Shown one piece after another: positions 43,004 through 52,763 of a stretch of 64,000 bases of DNA. How positions within the stretch are numbered: position 1 is the first letter of the stretch; each line of letters opens with the position of its first letter. Below the pieces are notes generated by a model. That model searched no databases. It saw only the letters and a program-made list of their open reading frames with translations, and was not told where the DNA came from. Made by a program: the position numbers and the translations under genes. This DNA comes from Hymenoscyphus infarciens (lineage: Eukaryota > Ascomycota > Leotiomycetes > Helotiales > Helotiaceae), in the NCBI GenBank assembly GCA_001414345.1, contig LLCB01000114.1, positions 1-64,000 on the forward strand, in the 5' to 3' direction.

Positions 43004-45050
43004 TTAGTTGACCGAGGCAGCAGTTGAGGCCTTCGGTGCAGAGGCTCCTGCGCCAGCTCCCTTAGCTCCTGCTGCGGTTGAGGCTCCTCCTGTTGAGGCT
43101 TTGGCCGAGGACTTTGGTGTAGCCCCCGTTGAAGCCCCACTCGCACCTCCAGCAGCAGCTCCCTTTGCGCCTGATGCAGTTCCAGTCGACGCACCGGTCG
43201 AAGATTTTGGCGTAGCCCCAGTCGAGGCCCCACTCGCACCTCCAGCAGCTCCCTTTGCCCCTGATGCAGTTCCAGTCGACGCACCGGTCGAAGATTTTGG
43301 CGTAGCTCCCGTTGAGGCCCCACTCGCACCTCCAGCAGCTCCCTTTGCCCCTGATGCAGTTCCAGTCGACGCACCGGTCGAAGATTTTGGCGTAGCCCCA
43401 GTCGACGCACCGGTGGCTCCTTTTCCAGTCGACGCGCCGGTGGAAGATTTTGGCGTAGCCCCAGTCGCGGCGCCGGTACCCTGATTCTGGTTTCCATTAC
43501 CCTGGTTTTGTGTTGAGGTGCCCTGATTTTGGTTGCCCTGTGCTCCATTTTGGTTGGTTCCTTGAGTATTGCCGTTGCCGTTTTGGTTGTTGGTTCCTTG
43601 GGTATTGGCATTGCCATTTTGAGTTCCTGCTTGGCCGTTTTGGTTCTGCCCTTGAGTGTTGCCGTTTTGGTTGGTTCCTTGGGTATTGGCATTGCCATTT
43701 TGGTTCTGCCCTTGACTATTGGCATTACCATTTTGAGTTCCAGCTTGGCCGTTTTGGTTGGTTCCTTGAGTATTCGCATTGCCATTTTGATTGCCCTGTG
43801 CTCCATTTTGGTTGGTTCCTTGAGCTGACTGAGTTGAATTGCGCTGGTTCTGGTTTCCGTTCGTGTTGGCATTTCCGGCTGACTGAGTGCTTGTGGTTCC
43901 TGCATTATTGCCTCCATTTTGGTTGCCCTGTGCTCCATTCTGGTTGGTTCCTTGGGTATTCGCATTGCCGTTTTGAGTTCCTGTCTGACCGTTCTGGTTC
44001 TGCCCTTGAGTGTTGGCATTGCCGTTTTGAGTTCCTGCTTGACCGTTTTGGTTCTGCCCTTGAGTGTTGGCATTGCCGTTTTGAGTTCCTGTCTGACCGT
44101 TCTGGTTCTGCCCTTGAGTGTTGGCATTGCCGTTTTGAGTTCCTGTCTGACCGTTCTGGTTCTGCCCTTGAGTGTTGGCATTGCCGTTTTGAGTTCCTGC
44201 TTGACCGTTTTGGTTCTGCCCCTGGGTATTGGCGTTGCCGTTTTGAGTTCCAGTCTGACCGTTTTGGTTCTGCCCTTGAGTGTTGGCATTACCATTTTGA
44301 GTTCCTGCATTGCCATTTTGGCTGTTGGTTCCTTGAGTGTTGGCATTGCCGTTTTGAGTTCCTGCATTGCCATTTTGGTTGTTGGTTCCTGCTTGGTTGC
44401 CATTGCCTTGATTTTGATTTCCGTTCCCCTGATTGTTGCCATTGTTGTTGACGCCCAGAGGTGCTCCTTGACCTCCAGTAGCACCAGTTGTTGGTGTGAA
44501 GACCTGAGCAGTCTGTGCCAGACCAGCATTTCCCAAAGCAGCGTTGGAAAGCTGAGTGATACTGGGAAGAATGTTTGGGTTTCTGTCACAAAGCCGTTAG
44601 CATACTCCATTTATTTAATCCTCTCGAGAGTAGGAAGATTTACCTGGCAGCCTCGATGCTTTGGAGTTGAGTGTTGGCAGTCTGAGGTGTAGGGTCGGCC
44701 ATGATAGCCGAAAGACCGTTAAGAACAGTAGGTGTGTTATCCATAATCAGTTGGTTGGACTGGGCAGCTGAAGATCCAGCAGCGAGAGCGAGAACCGCTC
44801 GTTGGGCATTCTCATCACTTTCTGCGGAGAAGGCTTTTGTGGCGAGGGAATTGATGGTGGTTGGATCTGTCTCCGTACCGAGGGAGTTCAAACTTTGGGA
44901 GACGACAGTGGCATCACGCTTGAAGCTGTCTGCGGCGAGTTGAACAGATACTGGATCGGCCTTGGCGGTTTGTCGTACCTTCAAGACGGAAAGAGGGAAG
45001 GCAGCGGATGTGCCAATAAAAGCAATGGCGACAACCTGAGAGAATCTCAT
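43004..45050 (-). CDS. Secreted Asn/Gly-repeat protein
   Basis: Exons 45050-44644 and 44582-43004 around a 61-base intron (GTAAAT..GACAG) give 661 residues in phase. Residues 1-18 are a signal peptide (ending AFPL). Residues 19-170 form an Ala/Ser/Leu-rich helical domain with Kex2-like KR and VR sites. Then come about 300 residues of low complexity, mostly 17-residue units (GTQNGNANTQGQNQNGQ) with variant forms, followed by three copies of a Gly/Ala/Ser unit containing TGATPKSSTGASTG. The C-terminus ends AASVN with no membrane tail. The N-terminal domain is reminiscent of small fungal surface-binding secreted proteins, but I cannot name the family. The Asn/Gln/Gly composition is prion-like. 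A wall, adhesion or matrix role is inferred. Confidence 0.82.
43100..43470 (-). repeat. Gly/Ala/Ser-coding tandem repeat, three copies
   Basis: Units of about 90 bases (near 43120-43215, 43216-43305, 43306-43395) encode GASTGATPKSSTGASTGTASGAK-type sequence. The first copy has one extra Ala codon. Confidence 0.8.
43490..44420 (-). repeat. 51-base tandem minisatellite coding Asn/Gly repeats
   Basis: About fifteen to eighteen perfect to imperfect copies of a 51-base unit (17 codons). Adjacent copies are nearly identical at DNA level between 43980 and 44290, so the array is recent or homogenised. It keeps three frames open at once. Confidence 0.85.
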
Positions 45051-45820
45051 TATGACGGATTTAATATTTACTTGAGAAGTAGAATGTAAGAGAGAAAGGC
45101 CGGCTTCTCTAGTAATTAAAAAGAATTATTAGGGTGAAAAAAGGAAAGTTGGAAAAATAGAATGATTGTTGTCCTAAAGATGGACTTGACAAAATTTGCT
45201 GGTGGAGAGAAAGGAGTCTTATAAATTGGCTGTCCCATGATACTGTCATCCGGCACATGAGTGCGAGGTTTGAGATCCCGGAAATGGCATAGCCCGCCAC
45301 ATTCCAGGTTTCGTGGTTTTGTCAGTTCGATGCGATGCGACATGTTTGTTGTTCCCTTGGATTCCTTGGCGCAATGTTTCGAAGCTCCCCACGGTCATCG
45401 ATGTGGGCTCGACAGAAGAAAATTGGCGAGAGTTTGGACTGCTATATTACCAGGTGAAGTTTCAATAGTGATGGCCAATCGCGCGCTCGGGCCGGTTCCA
45501 CTTTAAATAAGGTAGACTTCCCTTGTCTCGTATGAACGTGGATATTTCAAAGCAACAAGCAATTTTGAAGAAAAACTTCTTTTACTCAGCGAATGACTGG
45601 CTGCGTCGGAAACTGATTGATGCATTTAAAGAGTTGGTGCCCAGAATAAACCTAGCGTTGATCTGATGATCAGCCAAGAACTCTCAAGTAGGAAGAGCCT
45701 CCAAGAGTTACAAAAAGTTTCGTTTGTCTACCCCAACCATACCTCCGTAGTCCGATTTTTCATTCGAGGTATATCTTTGCGAGACTCCCTGGTCTTGAGA
45801 ATTCCATGACGTCCAATAAA
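45051..45820. promoter_or_regulatory. Upstream region of the Asn/Gly-repeat gene
   Basis: 770 bases between the start of the secreted-protein gene and the stop of the flavoprotein gene, both on the minus strand. It presumably holds the promoter of the former. No supported gene. Confidence 0.4.
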
Positions 45821-47212
45821 TCATGCTGATTGAGAGGTTGTACTTTCTTCCAGCTTCGCCCCCAACATCTTCCAAATATTCTTGACCTCGAGATCAATTT
45901 CACTGTTCTTCCCCGGTATCAGAAATTCACTCCCATCAGAATCCTGAATGTAAGCTACATGCTCATCCTGATTGCATCTCATTAGAAATTGCTGTCATAT
46001 AATCAGAGCCGCAACATGGGACCTACCTTTCCAAGACTCAATTTCAAAGAGCCTTCCAAAGCGATGGGTGTGTACTCCTTCAATTTTCCTCCGCCGATGA
46101 GGCTCAAGATGTTAGAGCGCACGACCTCTGCTTGCAACAACCCTGCCCTAGCCATTTTGGGGCCTCCCGTTTCAGCAACGTCCCCAAGCGCGAATATGTT
46201 TTGAAAATCTGGACTGCCGTCTATCTTCATGTTTTGCTGGAGTTGCAAGGTTGGATGTACAAGTATACGATTATTCTGCGGGGAGAGTGAGGAGGGCGAT
46301 ATCGTTTCAAGGAGAGACGAATTTGGGGTTTGGCCAGTACAGGGAATCTAGCGGAGTCAGAAAAAAGCTGCTTAATTCTAGGATTGAACTGACCACCAGT
46401 TCGTAAGTTTCCTTCCTTCCGTCCTCCAGTGTCAATTCTGATTTGTCCCAATTTGACGTTTTTGGAATGATTGGCCGTTCTCCAAGAATTGTTTCCACTC
46501 CCATCTGATGTAATTTGTCAAGAACAAACACATGCAACCTTTTACCAAAACTCGGAAGTAACTGCTCCCTTGAGTGGATGAGTGTGACATTCTTTTCGGG
46601 ATAAAAGGTTTTTATGTCGCCGGCGAGCTGTACACCCACGGCCCCAGCTCCCACCAGTGCAATGGTTTTCGATTCCTGGATTCGTCGTTGCAGTGCTTGT
46701 AATTCATGACAAGCATCGATCTTTTCACTTGCTAACAACTTTGCAGGTGGCGACTGGGTGACTCCTGTAGCGATAGCGAGATATTTGAAAGGAATAGACT
46801 TTCCAGAATTCAGTCGCACCTCTTCCTCTGTGAACCCAACGACTGTGTCTTTAACCTGTTCAAAGATACCCTTTGGGGCGTTACTGCCCCCCAGTCCCTC
46901 GTAGGGCACAAAAGCTTTTTGTTCGCGACCTTGCACAACCGAGTAGCGAGGAAAGTTGAAAGTGTAGTTGAAGTGCGAGTTTCTTTCAACCAAGATGACT
47001 CGGAAGCCCGCAGGTAAGGACTCGGCTAGGCGTCTGGAGAGGGTCGCCCCGGCAAATGATCCACCTATCACAACCACGTTTTGAATTTCGGGGAGGAGTT
47101 TGTAGGTAAAGCGATGTACGAATGCTTGGATACGCTGATACAGGATGCTAAAAGCAAACCCCAGGAGGACTGGGAGATATTTCCCAACCAGTCTTAATTT
47201 GTCGGACGCCAT
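45821..47212 (-). CDS. AIF-like FAD/NAD(P)-dependent oxidoreductase
   Basis: Exons 47212-46394, 46347-46027 and 45967-45821, with introns of 46 and 59 bases, give 428 residues, all phase 0. An N-terminal hydrophobic stretch (residues 10-25) suggests a membrane anchor. The FAD-binding Rossmann loop is VVVIGGSFAG (G50-G55), the NAD(P) loop VGAGAVG (G188, G190, G193), ATG at 148-150, and the C-terminal FAD contact FALGDVAETGG. This order is that of class-II pyridine nucleotide oxidoreductases of the AIF/AMID (AIFM2/FSP1-like) type, which reduce quinones or act in mitochondria-linked redox. The third exon, ending in EESTTSQSA, is short. The localisation and electron acceptor are inferred. Confidence 0.88.
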
Positions 47213-48060
47213 CTTCCACTATTCTGCGAGTAAGAAATTAGCAGCTGGTCTGGTCCGGAATGCATCAAGACTTATATACCGGGATTTTGGAAATCAGGTA
47301 GTACAGCCGGGTCCGTACCAATATCCTGTTCCTAACTCGGAGGTCTCTGATCAGGTATGACTGGCAGAAGACACCTCTCTTGCGCCTGCGAGTGTTTATG
47401 CGCAGCTTGATCAGCGATTGATAAGATTAGATTGCGCCGCATCATCCGATAATCAACGCGGTCTTTTGGGTCTTGACACCGGAGGCCGAGTGATTCACCG
47501 AATTCACCGCACTCGCCATCTTCGAGCTCTCGTATCGTATGTTTTTCTTCGCAGGATCGAGGCAAATAAACATGGCTGGCAGAAACCACTCCGATAACAC
47601 GTTGCCTCGCCCCAGCAGATATGAACTCGTCGAGGTAGTTAACGCGCGAGTTCGGGGTGGTAACTTGTAAGGGGAAAGGGGTTTTCAAACCCGAGCTCGA
47701 ACTTAACTTTGCGCGACCCTCCAACCTCATAGTCACATCGTTTCAGTGACCAGACAATTGAAGCCAGACCAGAGATTTGATACGAGATACGGTAAGGCGT
47801 AGATGATGAGGATGGTGCCCCTTACCCTCCGTACTGAGAAATCAAATTCGGGACAACAGGGCAGAGGGAGGGGAACTTGAAATAAGGTTAAATTTAATCC
47901 CCACCTGGCCTTTCTTTCGATGACGTCCAGGGTCCACCACTGGGGAAGCCCAGGGAAACCACGACCCTGTGGCGATCACCATTATCAATTCCCATTTCAA
48001 TTCAATTCAAACCCGGAACCAAACCTCTCGTCATACTTTATTTCTCCAACACAAGTTGAG
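47213..48060. promoter_or_regulatory. Divergent intergenic region
   Basis: About 850 bases between the flavoprotein start (minus) and the methyltransferase start (plus). A 134-codon minus-strand frame at 47332-47736 shows no motif and is not called. Likely promoter space for both genes. Confidence 0.4.
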
Positions 48061-48885
48061 ATGCACGTCCCACGTCAACGTCTTCTCCAAACCCTCTCAA
48101 GACCAGTTAACTTCTCAGTCCTTAAACCCAATATCGATTCCTCTTCCTTCACGATGGCAATCCCACCCCCAGCGTTGCCAATGAAAATCGCCCCTCTTCC
48201 ACGCTCCTTCTACCCATCACCAATAACCTACCCGCCCTCAGCTTTCACACGCGAAGACGAAAACAACGACTCGGAATGGTATTCCCAGCCTCGGTTCGTG
48301 CACCACATCGACGCCAAAGCCATCACAACCTTAGAAGCTTACTACGGAACCATCATCAAGCCCTCACACCACGTTCTCGACATCTGCTCGAGTTGGGTGT
48401 CTCACCTTCCTGCTCATCTAAAACCAAAAGTCATGGTTGGAATTGGCCTAAATTCTCTTGAGCTCTCACACAATCCCCATCTCACGAAATCTTGTGTCCA
48501 AGACCTGAATCTCAACCCGAAATTTGAGGATTTGGAGGACGAGAGTATGGATGTGGTGATTTGTAATTTGAGCGTTGATTATTTGGTTCAACCCATCAAG
48601 ATTTTTGAGGAGATGAGAAGGGTATTGAGGGAAGGTGGGACGGCGCATATGGCGTTTAGCAATCGATGTTTTCCTACGAAGGTTGTTGGCGCTTGGATGG
48701 GGATGAGTGATGAGGAGAAGAGGAAGTGGGTCGGTGGCTATTTCTGGGCTAGTGGTGGGTGGGAGGGGGTTGAGGAGGTTGTGTTAAATGATGGGAAGAG
48801 GTTTCTGGGTGTGGGTACGGAGGACCCTCTTTTTGTTGTGAGAGGGAAGAAGGCTGGTGGTCGGACTGATGATGGAAGTGCTTGA
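48061..48885 (+). CDS. SAM-dependent methyltransferase of the 'SSWVSHLP' type
   Basis: Open frame with the Met at 48061 giving 274 residues; alternatives are 47920 (321 residues) and 48154. The Arg/Ser-rich stretch between 48061 and 48154 (RQRLLQTLSRPVNF) would fit a mitochondrial presequence, hence my choice. The core has HVLDICSSWVSHLP in place of the usual Gly-rich SAM motif I, then GIGLN, DLNLNPKF, MDVVICNLSVDYL, EEMRRVLREGG and AFSNRCFPTKVVGAWMGM. This set of motifs marks a Methyltransf_11-like family found in fungi, plants and bacteria whose substrate I do not know. Note the absence of GxGxG. Single exon. Confidence 0.78.
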   Translation: MHVPRQRLLQTLSRPVNFSVLKPNIDSSSFTMAIPPPALPMKIAPLPRSFYPSPITYPPSAFTREDENNDSEWYSQPRFVHHIDAKAITTLEAYYGTIIKPSHHVLDICSSWVSHLPAHLKPKVMVGIGLNSLELSHNPHLTKSCVQDLNLNPKFEDLEDESMDVVICNLSVDYLVQPIKIFEEMRRVLREGGTAHMAFSNRCFPTKVVGAWMGMSDEEKRKWVGGYFWASGGWEGVEEVVLNDGKRFLGVGTEDPLFVVRGKKAGGRTDDGSA

Positions 48886-49021
48886 TGGGAGCGGAAAAAG
48901 ACCATTTTCTTGATTCAACTGCGTAATGTAAAGTATAATTGTATAAATCGAGATATACGAGCACTTGTACAAAGAACAAACACCGACTGACAATTGTCCC
49001 AGCAATCATGTTTCGGGGTCT

Positions 49022-49498
49022 TCAATCCACCTCAATCAAAATACCACTCTCTCTCAACGCTGGAATAGCCTTTAATTCAATCCATTCCGTACACTTCCAC
49101 ATCGCCGGTCTCTCCTCACCAGCCCCATAAAACCCACCACCAGGTTTAAACTGCTCCGTCCTCCCGGTCGCATGATTATATCTCTTCTGCTTCCCGGGCG
49201 TTTCCAAAGTCTTCAAAATATCCTCCACAATAGTCTCATCCACCTCGCTCTTGATATGCCCCAAAAGATCCTTCGAGAAAAACATCACATCATCCTCTTG
49301 TGGTGCTCTCTCAAATCGTTTTTGATATACCATCCCTGCTACGAGGTCTCCGGTGACGTGGTGCGTGGTTCCCGTTCCGTTGAGGGCGTCGAGAGGGGTT
49401 TGAATAAAGAGCGTTGTGTGGTAGCGGGGTTGAGGCATCTCTAGGTCGGGGATTCCGATACAGAAACGGATTTTGTAGAGTTCAGTTGATCTGGACAT
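49022..49498 (-). CDS. Small conserved-looking hypothetical protein (DUF6914-like)
   Basis: 158 residues from the Met at 49498 (MSRSTELYKIRFCIG); the frame is open to a Met at 49558. The layout (short strand, PRYHTTLFIQTP, central KRFERAPQEDD, C-terminal WTEWIELKAIPALRESGIL-like helix) resembles the fungal DUF6914 group, small intracellular proteins without known function. I am not certain of the assignment. Single exon. Convergent with the methyltransferase, about 135 bases apart. Confidence 0.6.
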   Translation of the reverse strand: MSRSTELYKIRFCIGIPDLEMPQPRYHTTLFIQTPLDALNGTGTTHHVTGDLVAGMVYQKRFERAPQEDDVMFFSKDLLGHIKSEVDETIVEDILKTLETPGKQKRYNHATGRTEQFKPGGGFYGAGEERPAMWKCTEWIELKAIPALRESGILIEVD

Positions 49499-49558
49499 TA
49501 CTACAAATTGCCGAATTCGGTGGGAGGAAGAACTCTTTGTAAGAGAATGGTCAAGCAA

Positions 49559-50188
49559 TGAATAATCAGATTTTACCCTACTTTGTCACTTTGTGCAGTA
49601 AAATGGAGGATTCGGGAATCGGTGGGTAGATTGTGGCAACTTAGAGAATCAACACAGTCAAATAGAGATGGCGTCCAAAAATTTACAAATGAATAAGTGG
49701 CTGGTAGATGAAGGAGGAGGTTGGATGTTGAGTTTCTTGCTTAAATCAGCGGCCAATCATCACTTCAACCATGTTTCCCATTAAATATCGTCAAAGCCTC
49801 AATCCAGTTTCAAATCTGAAAGTTTCTTGTTATTCCCTTTTTTCCCCTCCCTCTCAGGAAATAACTTCAAATAAGCGAGATGCTTTTTAAAGACGAGATA
49901 GCCACTACAAATTCTAGAAAGGCTTGGTACGAGTAGCCCAAACGAGAGCTCTATCAGGTTCTACTCTCGTGTTCATTTTTTATTCTTTTGTAGGCAGATA
50001 TCGGAAATTGCATTGTTCTAGCTATGTTCGATGCCCGTCTCCTGGCTGACCTTAAAAGACTACTCTCCATCCCACCTCCAACCACGAGAACAATCGTCGA
50101 CATAGTAACTCGTTGGCATCCATACACTCGTTATCTCCCCAGGCAGCCGGAAAGGTCCAAGAACAAAGAACAACCACAAGGTGACGAT
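49559..50188. other. Intergenic region, no supported gene
   Basis: About 630 bases between two minus-strand genes; no motif or RNA gene recognised. Confidence 0.45.
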
Positions 50189-51018
50189 TCATGCTCGCCC
50201 CTCATCGAGACCCAAGCCCTCCAAAGCAGCAGTAATCTTCTCCTCCTCGGACATCTTGCAAGAAGCCCTCGAATACAACTTGTCCTCCTGTAAACCCTTC
50301 TCCTGATTCGGATCCAAGTGATACGAAGGACTAAAGCTCCACTTATTATTCATGATGATTCCTCTGGCTCTAGCACCTTCCTCGACCTTGACCCACCAAG
50401 CATCGACCTCACTCGGAGGAGGCTCATCGAATTTAACACGCTGCCACAGAGTCAGCTCAGGCTCAAGTACATTCAGATGCGCGGCGCAAACCGAAAAGGG
50501 AGACATACACTTCCATAAGTAGGATCAAAATGCTTATACCACTCCTTCGTGCGATAGACCTCCTTCCAAGCATCGAAACAGGCGCGCTCCATCTCATTCA
50601 TCCACTCTCGGTCTAATCTCCGTCGGCGACTACCACTCTTGAGTGAACTCGATGCTATCGTGCTCTCGCCGTAGAGTTGCAAGGCTTTTCCGCGTGTGAT
50701 CACCGCCCAGAGCTCTTCCATGACGCATTTGTTGACGAGATTGTCGTTTTGGGCTTGGACTTCTTGGAAGAATTGCTTGTAGCCTATTTCCTTGACTAGG
50801 GTGTTGAAGTCGCCTGGGATATCGGGGATGTTCAGGGGAGTTCCGAGGTGAAAGCTGTGAGCTTTGGAGATCACTTCTAGTTCGCGGTTTATGAGGTCCA
50901 TTTTCGCGGTTGGTGGGATGAGGAATATGGTGTCGGAAGTTGTGGATTGTGGGGGTGGAGGTGTTGGTTGTTTATGGACGTGTTTGAGAGTGGATGTTTT
51001 GTTGGCGTGGAAGTACAT
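50189..51018 (-). CDS. Hypothetical protein, two exons
   Basis: Exons 51018-50509 and 50461-50189 around a 47-base intron (GTATGT..TTGAG) give 260 residues; starting at the Met at 50901 would give 221. The N-terminal 39 residues are Pro/Thr-rich and poorly protein-like, so the shorter form may be correct. The body is helical (GDFNTLVKEIGYKQFFQEVQ, then DREWMNEMERACFDAWKEVY) and continues over the junction as FDPTYGS-PELTLWQRVKFDEPP and DAWWVKVEEGARARGI. No catalytic motif or membrane segment. Not recognised; the Trp-rich, conserved-looking second exon suggests a real gene family. Confidence 0.62.
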
Positions 51019-51320
51019 CTAGGCAAGCGATGCAAGGTTAGGTATAAACGAGGAAGGATTCACTTTTGGGAGGAAAGTGAAGTTGCCTGCGAAGGTGTTT
51101 GTGAGGATGATATATTGATTCATCTTTGAAAGGATGGTTTCATCGAGCAGGTTATTCATAAATCCAATGTGAAAGTGCGAGTGAAAGGTCTATTGGTGGA
51201 TATGGACTAAGTGACACTTGCAAAACCCAGCAATAGCCAACAAGTATTCATTTGATGCTCATTCCATCCCATCTCATCCCTGATTCCCATACAATCTCCC
51301 AGTACTCCACACTCGAGTGA

Positions 51321-52149
51321 TTAAATGCTCATCGTAAACTCCTTTACTCCACACCCGGAGTCAAAATTCCTCAAAATCCATTCACAATTTGAAGTTGCCA
51401 AGTGCTGCAACCAACGCAGCCTTTGCGTTTCCCCTTTCGTCATTCCTCCCTCTGGCAGTTTATAAGGCGACTTCTTGAAGAATTTAAATTCCAAAAAGGC
51501 TAGATTTGTAATGTCGTATTGGGGAGTCAACTTCAACATTGGATTGCCGTGCCACTGTCAAAATGTAAGCTTGATTTCAAAAGGGGCAAGTGTTTTTAAA
51601 AGGAGGACCTTCATAGTAAGCCAAAACATATCCATGCTTTCTAGCATAGGCCACTCTACCATCATCCTTCTCTTCATTGTTCCACATCCAATCAACTGAT
51701 TTGGTAATTCTGCTGCCATAAAATTCTACGACATAACCATGAGTGCTTTCCTAGAATAAATTTACTTAGCATATAAAGAACAAAGGCATCTTCTGTCCAG
51801 CGATACTTTTAAACTTAAAGTTGGTTATAACAAATAAAAGTAACTTATACCAACTGCCTTCAAAAATGTCCTCTCCCAAACATTTAAGTCCTTTGGTTGT
51901 GTTTGAGGGGTGACAATGGTCGGCTTCAGATCAGGGTGTTCTTCCATAGCCTTCTTAGATCTAACAAAGCCTAATACTCTGCTCTGCTGACGACATGATT
52001 GTTCCTATGAAACAACTCACTCATAAAACTCTCGTAGCACCAGTCACGAGTGCCTTTGTAGCAATCTTGGGGAATCAAAGGAACGTTGAGATATGAGCAT
52101 GAGCTATTTAGTGTCGACTCATAGCCAAGTCATAAGCGGCGGGATCCAT
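51321..52149 (-). pseudogene. Unrecognised spliced or decayed gene
   Basis: Four protein-like segments in order on the minus strand. 52149 or 52123 to 52022 has MDPAAYDL in one frame, then YLNVPLIPQDCYKGTRDWCY in another. 51990-51851 has LGFVRSKKAMEEHPDLKPT and LNVWERTFLK. 51750-51577 has VVEFYGSRITKSVDWMW and GYVLAYYEGPPF. 51554-51321 has PMLKLTPQYDITNLAFLEF and QRLRWLQHLATSNCEW. Usable splice signals exist for some junctions (GTGAGT near 52020, TTCTAG at 51751, GACAG at 51555). The segment 3-4 junction, and the frame change in segment 1, cannot be resolved. Either a multi-exon gene with non-standard sites or a decayed gene. Function unknown. Confidence 0.45.
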
Positions 52150-52763
52150 GTTGGTATTGTATTGTTGTTTATGTTGTACACTGCCGAGCGTAACATGATG
52201 CAGGCTGATGGTAAAAGTGCAACTTAAACCACATCTTTATAGACAGATTTGGCGGGCTTGGCTGTCATCTTTTTTTCTCTCTTGGTGAAAGATTTCAAAG
52301 TATGTCCCAAGTATTTAGGTCAATTACCTTGGATTGCCCCAGAAAGTTGGAATAATAAGCTAGGCAGGCAGGTGCGAACCTGAACCTAGAAGTATTGTCT
52401 ACAGCAAGCGCCTAAACGAGATAAGAGGTGTATTTTTTACAGGATTATTTTCCGTATTCTTTCTTGGATCAAAGCCTCAGTAGAGAATTTTTATACCTAG
52501 CTAACACAACTTTACACCTGCAATGACGCTGAAAACTGCGCCACAGTGGCGGAATGGAGAACCCATTTCATTTCGGGTGCCGAGGCACACGACTCGGACC
52601 TTTGCTTTCCTCCACTCCGATTCCATAAATTGTTTCGACTTTGAACCTCTTCGTTTCAATTTACTTTTACAATTTCTTCTTGCTCTCACTTTGTGCTCTT
52701 GCTCTGCGTACAACCCTCATTCCGAACCCAATCTCTCCTCCGCAGCTCTGCGCAATCGTCAAG
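52150..52763. promoter_or_regulatory. Upstream region of the PAF-acetylhydrolase-like gene
   Basis: About 610 bases between the divergent decayed gene and the lipase start. The last 150 bases are pyrimidine-rich (TTTCTTCTTGCTCTCACTTT), as is common in fungal promoters and leaders. Confidence 0.4.

Noticed and set aside
42967..44692. 547-codon minus-frame and 313/257-codon plus-frame ORFs across the Asn/Gly-repeat gene
   Set aside because: By-products of the 51-base repeat, which lacks stops in several frames; only the signal-peptide-linked frame is supported.
47332..47736. 134-codon minus-strand frame upstream of the flavoprotein
   Set aside because: No motif, lies in a divergent promoter region, no splice partner.
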